From Kappaphycus alvarezii (taxonomy: Eukaryota > Rhodophyta > Florideophyceae > Gigartinales > Solieriaceae): a stretch of DNA of 64,000 bases. The position numbers and the translations under genes were made by a program. This document shows positions 22,592 through 31,654 of this stretch, piece after piece (within the stretch, counting starts at the first letter, position 1; every line of letters starts with the position of its first letter). The notes below the pieces were generated by a model. That model made no database searches, was not told the DNA's origin, and worked only from the letters and a program-made list of their open reading frames with translations. Location: positions 124,001 to 188,000 of the forward strand of contig NADL03000120.1 of NCBI GenBank assembly GCA_002205965.3, in the 5' to 3' direction.

Positions 22592-23805
22592 CGCCTCACC
22601 CTGTCGAGGTGCGTAAGGTAAACAAAATTTAAAATCCCGATGGCAGTTGACCGGATTAACCGACACCATCAACGATGAAAGCAGCTGTAAATATCCAAGA
22701 GCAATGGGAACACAATCCACAATACGCACAGCAAGAGTTATTATAACCACCAAAAGCGGAGGGAACGTAAACGACAACCGAAAACAGAGGATGTAGATGT
22801 AGCGGGCTGCGAGGGACAGCTGCGCAGGTGGAAGTGTGTGAGGTGGGGGATAGGTAAGAGGGTGCAGAGGGTTAGGGGAGGGTGAGGAAAGCAAGGGAGT
22901 GAACACAGTGCAGTGTGGGAGATTCGATTGGAGAGGGTAAGTGCACAGTACCAGTTGCGGAAGGTGGGAAGGTATGGGCGGAGGGGCACAGTGAGAGGTG
23001 AGAACGTGGGTTGGAGATGATGGTGCACAATGAGGGGTGGGAAGGAGTAGGGGACGATAGAGCGTATGATGGAACGGAGTAACGGGAAAGGGGAAAGGGG
23101 GTGTGAAGAAGGAAAGCGGGGGGATGAGTATGGGAGGAGAAGGTCTGTGGGGGGGCGAGGAGGGGCGGGGAACGGAGAGGGGAAAGGGAGGAGAGGGATG
23201 GAAGAAGGGTGAAACTGGGTGCTTGAATGGAGGAGGATAAGGACGGGGGAGGCAGGTGCAAGGTGATGTGCACAGGTAGGGGAGCAGCCTTGACGTCGCA
23301 CGCGTGAAAGCCGTAGGTACGTAGGTAACGACCTGGACGAGGGCAAGGGAGTGGCGGGAGCAGAAAGGAGGGGTAGCACAAGACAGCGTGAGATGAGTCA
23401 GTTGGGTCCTCGATTGTCGGTCGAGGGCAAAAGTTGGAATAATGTCCAGACGACGCCGAAAGAATTTTGACTATTGAGTGTAGTTGTTTCGTGGGGATAG
23501 GCGTTCGGAACTGCAGTAGAGTGAGTCTTCGATCGGCTCACTCTGTCGGTGTTGGGGTACTCTGTCGGGGAAGATTGGACCAAAGCGTTAAAACAGCAAC
23601 ACTATCTGAAAGCATGGGGAGGAGGGTTGGTGTATTTCACTCGATGGCGGCTACGGGTTCAATGAAGAGTCCTGGATTAAATAGAAAACTATAAATTCAT
23701 ACTGTCGTCCAGTGGCAAATCACGCCACAATGCAAGTGCGCATCACACACGCCCTGCAGCATCTGTCCAGAAGTTCAGGGTTAGTGAAGATCAGCTGAAC
23801 CTCTG
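22592..23805. other. Purine-rich spacer upstream of the bZIP gene
   Basis: From about 22800 to 23380 the plus strand is strongly G/A-rich (GGGAAAGG, GGAGGAGAGG runs), which opens spurious Pro/Ser/Leu frames on the other strand. No gene is supported. The tract could form triplex or unusual structures, or act as nucleosome-poor promoter sequence. Confidence 0.5.
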
Positions 23806-23810
23806 ATACT

Positions 23811-23917
23811 GTACTGTACAATACTGTACTCTACTGTCCAAAATACACACATCGGACTTCGGATCCTCACCCACAATATTGTTCTGTACTGTACGTTACT
23901 GTACTGTACAGTTGATA
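23811..23917. promoter_or_regulatory. GTACTGTAC-type palindromic cluster upstream of bZIP
   Basis: Two clusters (23811-23838 and 23885-23917) of overlapping TACTGTAC units lie 220-325 bp before the bZIP ATG. The same motif recurs before the FGGY gene (31436-31475) and the VPS51-like gene (47041-47090). A regulatory role is inference. Confidence 0.35.
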
Positions 23918-24134
23918 CCATTCCTACACTCGCAGCTTGTTTTTTGAAGATGCTATAGTGCTAACGACGGCTGATGCGCGTGGTGCAAATAACCCTCACT
24001 TTCAAACCGTGTTCTACAGATATGCGTAACCAGCATCTGGCTCGCGAGTAACGACGACCGGTTACTGCAGATTCGATGTCAGCCCATAACAGCAAAGACA
24101 CATTCCGTTCTCTGCACCTTTGCGCATTGCTCAA

Positions 24135-25595
24135 ATGTACTCGGCAACTCCACCTCACTCCTTGGACCATTCATCACCTCCCTCCTTAGACCATTCATCA
24201 CCTCCCTCCTCCGAGTCCGCAAATGCCCTTCCCTCACCAAACCTACTACTCCAACTCTCCACCCTCGTTCCTAACCCCCCCTACGCCCCACCTCCTGCAC
24301 CCTCTGTCCTCCTCGCCCCAATCATTCATTATCTAAACAAACCAAACGTCCGTTCTTATCTCCTCACTTCGGATCCGCTGCACATCACCCCTCTTTCCTC
24401 TCCATCGCTTTTCACCTCCTCCTTCACATTTAACCTTAACATCACCCGCGCCTCTGCCTTCACTTTGCCACCCACTACTTCACCCGTTTCCCATTTCGAA
24501 AACCAGCTCCTCTTCTGCCCTGCCTTCAACTACTCAAACATCACCCTCGGCACTGGTGTCATGAGAGTTATCACCTGCACCGCTCCCTTCCTCATTCTCG
24601 ATGAAAATCCGCAAACAGAACAAGAGTACATGAATTTCCGCTTCCTCACTGATACGGACAATCCCTTTCTTCTCATCGTCTACAACATTCCTGACAACGA
24701 CTCCATCCTCCTCTTCTATTCTCAAGTTCTAGACACCCGTACCTCCCGCGGAGTTTCCATCGTTTTCCATCGTCAACGTCTTCTTGAAATCCTTTCCAAT
24801 CATCAAACCAATCTCACTATCCCCAATCTTCTTTCAAACCTTCGCCTGATTCAAGAAGAATTCGAACGCCACCCCTGCGCTATTTGCAACGACCAACGCG
24901 TAGTTAGCTGCTCCTGTCAACAAGTCATCGCCCGTGGTGCACATCCCATGGACAATCGCCAATTTGTCAACGCTGTAGCACCTCATCTCGGTTCCTTCCA
25001 ATGCGTCCTGAATCAAGTCGTCTTTGAGCAAGGTCGCGGCGTTAAGCACGATTTACTCGGCAGCAACATCCATTTCGAAGGAGTTATCGACAATGACCTG
25101 GTCCGTCGTCTGGCCGATTGGTCTCTCAGCGACTTTGTCAAAACCGTTGTCGAGGATCCTGCGCGTTCCCTTACACTCCCAACCTCTCCAGACGTGGACC
25201 TTGCGAGTATACCCGGTGACGCCCTTGTCCCGATCTGTGCAAAAACGGGGGCGCCCTGTTTGGAATATAGCTTTGAGAGAGGAGGGCTTATGGATGTGGA
25301 GATAACAGAGTTGGATTTGAATGCAGAGATGAGTACGGACCTCAGCGACAGGGGTCACACGACAGTAAGCGAAGAAAGGGAAGTACCTGAGAAGCTCATG
25401 GCACGGAGAAAACTGCTGGCAGATCGACGGGAGAGGAACCGCGCCTCGGCTCAAAGATCGAATTTGAAAAGAAAGATGGTACTGCAGAATCTCCAGGGAG
25501 AGTTGACAAAGTACAAAGAGAAAGTCAGCCAGTTGAGGGAGAAAGAAATGCTCCTGCGAAGAGAAAACCTGGAGTTGCGAAAATCGGTAACTTAG
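24135..25595 (+). CDS. bZIP transcription factor
   Basis: The ATG at 24135 opens a 486-residue frame. A C-terminal bZIP occupies residues 431-485: basic region RRERNRASAQRSNLKRK (431-447), then a zipper with L453, Y460, L467, L474 and L481 exactly seven apart. It should dimerise and bind DNA in the nucleus. The invariant basic-region pair is normally Asn-x7-Arg; here Asn435 is present but the Arg position (443) is Asn. The N-terminus is Pro/Ser-rich with a doubled SLDHSSPP unit from a 27-bp tandem repeat. Residues 248-261 contain C-x2-C-x7-C-x-C, possibly metal-binding. The middle (60-380) is unfamiliar. No intron is evident. Family assignment is firm; target and partners are unknown. Confidence 0.85.
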   Translation: MYSATPPHSLDHSSPPSLDHSSPPSSESANALPSPNLLLQLSTLVPNPPYAPPPAPSVLLAPIIHYLNKPNVRSYLLTSDPLHITPLSSPSLFTSSFTFNLNITRASAFTLPPTTSPVSHFENQLLFCPAFNYSNITLGTGVMRVITCTAPFLILDENPQTEQEYMNFRFLTDTDNPFLLIVYNIPDNDSILLFYSQVLDTRTSRGVSIVFHRQRLLEILSNHQTNLTIPNLLSNLRLIQEEFERHPCAICNDQRVVSCSCQQVIARGAHPMDNRQFVNAVAPHLGSFQCVLNQVVFEQGRGVKHDLLGSNIHFEGVIDNDLVRRLADWSLSDFVKTVVEDPARSLTLPTSPDVDLASIPGDALVPICAKTGAPCLEYSFERGGLMDVEITELDLNAEMSTDLSDRGHTTVSEEREVPEKLMARRKLLADRRERNRASAQRSNLKRKMVLQNLQGELTKYKEKVSQLREKEMLLRRENLELRKSVT

Positions 25596-26982
25596 GACGA
25601 CACGAAGGGTCCTGCACCCACACATGGCCAAGTAAGCCGTCACAATGTCAAAGATACAAGTACGAATGCGAGCGCACAGCGTTGAGAAACCTCTACAGGA
25701 CCACGCCATTACAGCAATTGCGTGGCAACTGGAGCTCCTACCTCCGTTCTTTTTTATGCATGATTCATGTTGAGAGCAAATCGGGTTTGGAGTTTTTTTG
25801 CCCTCCTGAGATCTTACCTAGAAGTTTGATCTCATGAGGGCAGAATCTCGAACATCTCTGCAAATCGCCTTCTAACAGATTGTTTTCTGTCCCCTTTTCG
25901 CATTGGTACAGTACCTATAGGCAAAGAGTGTGGCAGCGATTGAATGCATCCAGGCAGAATCATTATCTGTCCCGTACGATGCCCTACGCTTGCGTGCACG
26001 ACGGCAGTCTTTCTAGGCCTGTTCCCATGCAAGATCTCCCGCTCCAGTTGCTGGATGGCCTCTCAAGGAAGCGGCACTGCGAAGCATATGCGAACGTTTG
26101 GAACACTCAAGTCTTCAAGTCAAGTCTACTAACCTGTAATCCATAGGCGGGAGTGCACGTCATCTGGACGGCGCTCGTGAGACAGCATGTGGTCCCTGAT
26201 CCTTGCTCTGGCCTGGTGGCCTCAGTGCATGTATCCTGCTGGAACAGACAAGCACAGTTCAAGTAGTGCCGTTGGTAGGAGAACATCAATCGTCTTATGC
26301 CAGAGTTATACTGCAAATTGATGCTGCTGCGCCTCCCGACTCGTTGCAGCGTGGTCCGACGAATTTCGTAGTGGCCCCGGTGACTGATGGCTACGAAAGT
26401 CAGGTAACGACTGGTTTCCCACAACCATTCGGAGAAAGTCATTAAGATTTCTTTGTGGAAACGGGAAATCCACAGGGGCACTTCCAAGAGTCCCCGCCCT
26501 GCTGGAAAGGTTTCATCTCACTCAAATTTAGGGTGTGTCAACGGGGGTAAAGGCGGCGGTATTGAATTCCGACAGGTTGTCCAGAACAAAGCCACGAAAA
26601 AACCCAGTGCAGAGGCTTCCGAGAACCCTTGATGAGTAGTTTATCTGTTTCAGGTACAGCGCGGCCGCAGAAAGAAACCTGGCTTGCTGTAATGGAGGGT
26701 AACTTATACAAGAAGCTAGAAGCAGCTGCTTGAGATAACGGACATGAACACCACATCAACAATATTCTTTACTCATGATGTCTCTGAAGTGTACACTGAC
26801 TGACCGACTATCTAGTTAAGATCTAGTTAGATGGTTCACGTCGATCACGGGCAGTGGAGCGCGAGATATGATGGCCATAGCAACCGATGACCACAGCGCA
26901 CAATTGAGGCGCGGGTAGATGGGTGTGCAAATCGTAGCAGCGGTGGTGTGGTAGCGGGCTACAATGCGCGGTATGTACTCTT
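25596..26982. other. Spacer, nothing assigned
   Basis: Short frames on both strands (for example 26107-26487 minus, 25880-26146 plus) show no motif. No repeats with partners in the window were found. Confidence 0.4.
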
Positions 26983-27466
26983 CTAGAAAACATAAGGTGG
27001 CCGGGGATGGCGCACCAAGAGAATCAAAGGCGATGGGTTGGAAACGGAAGTTCGGGTTGCAGAGGGCGGTACCTGGCGTCGGGAGAGCTCGCGCTCGAGG
27101 TCCAGGACCTTGCGTCGGTAGGCCTGGACAGCGGCGCCTGCAGAGGCTTTCGTCGCTGCTGAGACGGAAGCAGATGTGTACGGCGAAACAATGGTGACGT
27201 CACAGGCGATGGGCCGCTCCCGAGGTCAAACGGGAGGAAGAGGATGGTGGACAAGGAGATCTGCAGGACGCAGATCGGTGCCAGGAATTCGGAGCGGGGT
27301 CTCGAACGTGAACGTGCAAACCTGCAGCGCGAAACACATGACATGCGAGGACGTTGCGAACGGAGTTGTGGCGGTGGATGTGACCAAAACCCGAGGGGCA
27401 GATGTCAGCAGCGTGGTTGCCATAGGTATCAAGCGGTTGCTCACAGTGTTGACATTGCAGCGTCAT
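26983..27466 (-). pseudogene. CCHC and restriction-like nuclease domain of the non-LTR element
   Basis: CQHCEQPLDTYGNHAADIC gives C-x2-C-x9-H-x4-C, followed by HIHRHNSVRNVL. In a shifted frame come DLRPADLLV (metal-binding Asp candidate), IACDVTIVSPY (second Asp) and GAAVQAYRRKVLDLE (Lys candidate), ending at the TAG whose complement is 26983-26985. The pattern D...DV...K suits a PD-(D/E)XK nuclease that nicks the target for target-primed reverse transcription. At least two frameshifts break it. Four further copies of this domain lie in the window. Confidence 0.7.
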
Positions 27467-28674
27467 CGAGCCCGTGTAAACTGGAAGTCCGACGCAGCGT
27501 TATGCTCCAATGTGCACCAGAAACTTTCATTGCCATAGTCGGATGCGCTTGGAGCAAAGCGGCGGCAGCAGTGTTTTGAAAAGCAAGACCGCGGATCCGG
27601 CGGCGATAGCGTTGAGGACTGTGAGCAGTGTGAGCAGACGAGGTGGGTATATCCCTCCAGAGAGCATCCTCCCAGAACACCTTTTCCCTGTCCTCTTGCT
27701 GCACCCCATTTAAATGTGTATGAATGTTGCCGGGTGTAGCAGCAAGGGTGGCAGTGTAATAGGTGCCTAGGTCGTTTTGTACAGGGTTACCACTAACGTG
27801 CCGCACAAAGTCACGCAGAGGCAATCGAGCTTGAGCGATAAGAAACAACCGGTCCCCGCGGAAACATTTGCCCAGGAGAGCCGATGACCTAGCGGAGGTA
27901 TATGCTGCTGTCCGCTGGCGTGCGGGGCAGCATCCAGGAGACTGGCGGCAACAGCGGCGGATAGAAATGGAGCGACCAACAAGAAACCTTGACCTCCAAG
28001 GCGAAAGTGGAGACACACTTAGTACCATGGATCGTCCGAGAGCGACATTGTGGAGGGCGCATATGCTGAGCGCTGCAGTGAATCGAATTCGTCCGCAGGA
28101 TCGGCGGAGTGCGCAGGATTCGCCAGCTTGATCGCATGATTGACCCGGCAGGCCGAAGACCTAGAGGTGCATGTGAAAAGGATCCCGTGGATCCCGGACT
28201 TGCTCGAGAAGATGCAAGACGCGGCGGTATTCGGCAGTTTTGCTCCGTAGAAAAGCCTTAGTGAACGTGGAGGTACCTATCGGGGCGCCCAGGAGATCAA
28301 AGCCATCTCGTGAGCACTCGGAGAGGGGGAATTCCGCGAGGAAGGCCGCCCGTTCAGTAGCCGCCGTGTGTGACCAATGGATGCGTGTCTTCGTCGTGTT
28401 GAGGAACACCCCAAACGACGGGCCGCAGAGACTGAGCAGACCCAGGACTCGCCGAAGACTATCAAGCGTCCCCATGATGGAGCCATCGTCCGCATATGTA
28501 CCACTGATTGAGAGGTATGCCCTCTTCGGCTGCAATCCGCCATAGAGGCGGCCGGATTGTTCGTGAGAAGAGCAGAATGCTCGCCGGGTCACCCTGTTGC
28601 GTGCCCTGTGCACTAACAAGTGTAATACGGTCGTGGTTAGGGATGAGCAAGGGTGCCTGCGTGCGACCGTAATG
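27467..28674 (-). pseudogene. RT catalytic and post-RT region of the non-LTR element
   Basis: APLLIPNHDRITLVSAQG followed by TQQGDPASILLFS (28.6 kb) is the QGxxQGDP motif of non-LTR RTs. YADDGSIMG (28.49 kb) is the catalytic box with both Asp, then GVFLNTTKTRIHW and FDLLGAPIGT. Downstream, CALRRSCGRIRFTAALSIC and QARLPLRDFVRH match the conserved post-RT region of this kind of element. Pieces lie in three frames. Confidence 0.75.
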
Positions 28675-29697
28675 CATGGAAGAACCGCCACGAAGCAGTG
28701 GCAAAAGTGCTCGGCAAAGACCTTTTCAAAGCCGCTGGAGCTGGCGTCCACTACGAAGTCCCGTATTTACTTCCCAGACTGGACGCCCGACCTGCCGACA
28801 TACTCGTCCACCCGACTACTTCTCCGGAAAACCCTACGCCCCCCTCTCCCGGTTGCATATGACATCAAAGTCTCCGCACCTTTCCAACAGTGTTTCCTAT
28901 CCAAGGGAGCCCGGGAAGCGCCCGCTGCCGCCAATGCGGCGGAACGACGGAAACTGAGGGACTTTGCAACCAAAATCGCCGCCATTCCTGGCCATGCTTC
29001 ACCGGGACGCCCGCAACTCGGCTGGCAGTTTGTCCCGCTAGCCTTTGATTCCCTGGGATGCCCGTCGGAGACCAAATCCAAAGTGGTCGACGAGTACGCG
29101 GCCGCCATCGCGGCCCTTATCGGAAGCCTTAGGGGCGAAGGTATCCTCTCGGCTTTATCAAAAGCTCAGCTATGCCATTTGGTCCACGTGTGCTGCTTCA
29201 GCGATTGGTCGTAGCCGGCAACATGCAGATGTTTGCCTCCCACTCCAAAGCTACAGTGGTCAATTTTAGTGGCCCTTTAGAAGAATGACGCTTTATGTTT
29301 ATAGGCAAATCCGCACCACACAGGACCTCGGGTGCTGCTAGACGGACGACTCCGGGCAATGGCTGAACCAACTGCCCACTCAAGCGGGAAAGGGACCAGA
29401 AGAAAACTCCACCATCTGAACCGAGGATTCAGGAGGCTTAAAAAACTCCCGCTGTAAGCACATAGGCTTACAGATAGAGATGGCGACGACCATGGCGAGA
29501 ACTCCCGACGAGCGGGTTTGACGACAAGCCCGCAAAGCTGTGAAGACCACAGCCCCTCGCAGTCCGTCAAAATGACGGTAGATTTGAGCGCGGCAGGGTA
29601 CGGTGGACTTCGCAAACCTTGATCGAGTAGTACAGCCATCCTTATACACCTTTCCCAGTTCGTCCTCGTACTGCAGAAAATTAATGATTAAATACTA
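28675..29697 (+). mobile_element. 1,023-bp insertion into the RT, with 6-bp target duplication
   Basis: GTAATG occurs at 28669-28674 and 29698-29703. Between them the RT reading of the host element is absent and resumes beyond (IHY on one side, HYG on the other). The insert begins with a plus-strand nuclease fragment (RHEAVAKVLGKDLFKAAG, ARPADILV, VAYDIKVSAPF, AANAAERRKLRDF, WQFVPLAFDSLG) to a stop at 29212-29214. That makes it a 5'-truncated relative of the element it hit, in opposite orientation. Its tail (29281-29668) is about 390 bp shared with the piggyBac-like arms at 48.1-48.5 kb and 56.5-56.8 kb. Confidence 0.75.
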
Positions 29698-30009
29698 GTA
29701 ATGTATTTTCACAAAACGGGGAAGTGTGTGGGCACGTATCGGTAGTAGGTCCAGCATCGTCTGCCGACCAACATGGTTGAAGGCATTGTGGACATCGATG
29801 AGGACTGTGGCGATCTGCAGGTTGGAGTAGACCCGTGTCGCGCATGACGGTGTTCCATACCGCGTCATATATGGCAAGAACGGCAAGTTGTGGCAAATCG
29901 ACGACAAACTCCAGTTTACAGTTGATAAACCGTAGCAGCATTGTGTGATAAATCCAGGCCTTCTGGAATTCTGCGTAAAACCGCAGGTTGCAATTGCGGT
30001 GTGCGACAT
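29698..30009 (-). pseudogene. RT N-terminal palm of the non-LTR element
   Basis: IATVLIDVHNAFNHVGRQTM carries the first catalytic Asp in the D-x-x-N-A-F-N context typical of these RTs, followed by LPRFVKIHY at the edge of the insertion. The upstream AVWNTVMRDTGLLQPADRH part is in another frame. Confidence 0.7.
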
Positions 30010-30699
30010 AAGTTCAACTTGGAAGACCCCTACTTAGTCTGGTTAGGTCTACTACAGACCCCACCCCTCAACGCCCAGGCCATTCGCCCACACAGAGGAG
30101 AGAAGGGACGACACCAACGCCAAAGCTTCATGAGGCAATGAGCTCTCCCTGCTCCCAATGTTGTTCATGCCCAGCACTGATTACGGAAAGAAGCCGAAGC
30201 ATACAGGCGGAGGAGCCCGTCGCTTTCAAGGCGTGGATGCCATGCTCTGTCAGGTATTTTCGGTGGAATTTTTCTCGCTCACCTCTTCTTTGTTTCACTT
30301 GTCGTTCCCATTTCTCCCAGTAGCCAAGACCAACAGGCCTGCGGCCAACTCTCTGTGTCTCCCGAAACCCTCTCGCACGTCATCTACGAAAGCCACCCCT
30401 ATCTTCGACGGAGGCCCCCCTTATCACATTCACCCCGAAGGCGTCTATGGGCACGCGTCAAGTGGGCGCGCGGGTGAGGTTACTATGAACACGGAGATAG
30501 TCACTTGTTTGTCTCTACAGGGTCCATGCTTCACCTTGCTGGAGAGAAAGTGGATGGTTAGGCAGCAGCAGTGGACGACAATTCCTTTCTTTTGCATAAA
30601 AGTTCTTGTTTAAGATAGTCTAGTCAGCTCGGGAACTCAGCCCACATATATCTCCCTGTAAAAAAAACCCACTTACCGCCTATCGCAGTAGCAGTGCTG
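30010..30699. other. Spacer, nothing assigned
   Basis: A 151-codon plus-strand frame at 30158-30613 has no recognisable domain and a biased, gappy composition. I do not call it a gene. Confidence 0.35.
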
Positions 30700-30890
30700 C
30701 GAGAAGTTACTGCTCTGTAGCTTTTACTTTAATAGACCTTCACTATCTGCTTCAAATTCATGACAGTCGTCAATAATGAGCCAGTTCTCCGATATAGTGC
30801 TTACTGGTATTTCCAGGTGGTCCACCAAAGTCGATTTTCCGCTGCCCCCTGACTCTCGAAATATTGACTTTCGTGCTCATTAGACAACAC
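30700..30890 (-). pseudogene. P-loop NTPase fragment
   Basis: The minus strand encodes FRESGGSGKSTLVDHLE, a Walker A with G-x-x-G-x-G-K-S/T-like spacing, and 13 codons later WLIIDDCHEFEAD, a hydrophobic strand ending in Asp-Asp as in Walker B. A stop lies 5 codons upstream of the ATA codon that begins this motif; a neighbouring frame (LYMNVVLSNEHESQYF) seems to continue it. It resembles the NTPase of large STAND or Crinkler/RHS-type proteins, but too little is left for a family call. It abuts a plus-strand nuclease copy. Confidence 0.5.
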
Positions 30891-30959
30891 CACATTCATG
30901 TATAGTCGGGAAACGTTGTCCGTGCCAATTGCAAACCATACACCGGACTCAGTGCTGAA

Positions 30960-31377
30960 ACCGCGGTGCTATTGGCACGTTTTCCGCTCCGCCGGCCTTG
31001 ACTAGGAGTTCGAAGTTGAGAATCTCCTCCCCGGGACAGACTACAGGCCCGCTGACATTCTCCTCGTGCAACACCCCCGTGACACTAAAGCTGGCCTGCC
31101 AGACCGACCCATCGCATGCAACGTCGCCGTGACGTCCCCGTTCAAGCAGTCCTCAATTACCAAAGCGACGCAAGTCGCCGGTGGGGCTGCCGCTCTCAAT
31201 CACCAACGCAAGGTCCAGGACCTACAGCACAAGCTGTCAGAGCGCCTAGTGCCCCCCTCCCTGCCCTCCTGCGACCCAGATTTCCGATTCCAGCCTCTGG
31301 TTTTCGACTCCCGCGGTGCCCCTTCTCCGGAGACCGCATTATTGATTGAAGGGTTTGTACCACGTGTACTTTGGTGA
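30960..31377 (+). pseudogene. Second nuclease-domain copy (5'-truncated non-LTR element)
   Basis: The plus strand shows YRPADILLVQ, ACNVAVTSPFKQSS, GAAALNHQRKVQDLQ and FRFQPLVFDSRGAPS, closely matching the domain at 26.98-27.4 kb (there RPADLLV, ACDVTIVSPY, GAAVQAYRRKVLDLE). The Asp of DV is Asn here. No CCHC is visible upstream, so the copy is truncated, which fits target-primed insertion. Confidence 0.65.
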
Positions 31378-31435
31378 AATCACAAATGCAAATTCACAAC
31401 TGACCGCAACTGGCTAAGTTTCACTGGGTAAGATG

Positions 31436-31475
31436 TACTGTACAGTACTGTACTGTACTGTACAGTAAGATACCG
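31436..31475. promoter_or_regulatory. GTACTGTACAGTAC palindromic cluster upstream of FGGY
   Basis: Overlapping TGTACTGTACAGTACTGTA units lie about 180-220 bp before the FGGY start codon. This is the densest example in the window. The function is unknown. Confidence 0.35.
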
Positions 31476-31654
31476 TAGTCTCATTTCTACTTGTGAATCT
31501 CGAGCTAGTTTCAGGTTCTATCCAGAGCCCTCAGATTGAAAAGTTTGGATACCGTACATGGCTTCCTCATTATCTGCTCAAGAAAATCTTTTCCGATTAC
31601 GCGACCTGAAATATTCCTCAAACATTCCACGGTGTTCTGGTCCGTTTCGTTGAA

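Larger units (their letters stand above)
26983..30009 (-). mobile_element. Non-LTR retrotransposon with C-terminal CCHC/nuclease (minus strand)
   Basis: The minus strand reads RT palm (30.0-29.7 kb), RT catalytic part (28.67-28.16 kb), a thumb/post-RT region (28.14-27.45 kb) and a CCHC plus PD-(D/E)XK-like nuclease (27.47-26.98 kb). There are no LTRs. This order, with the nuclease after RT, is that of site-specific-type non-LTR elements carrying a restriction-like endonuclease. The copy is frameshifted throughout and interrupted at 28675-29697. The 5' end is not recognisable beyond about 30 kb. Confidence 0.75.

Noticed and set aside
22741-23381. 212- and 169-codon minus-strand frames
   Set aside because: A purine-rich tract with few possible stops on the other strand; two overlapping frames are open together, which indicates low complexity.
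25053-25709. 218-codon minus-strand frame
   Set aside because: Shadow of the bZIP gene, including its basic region.
30158-30613. 151-codon plus-strand frame
   Set aside because: No motif, biased composition, and it lies among retroelement debris.
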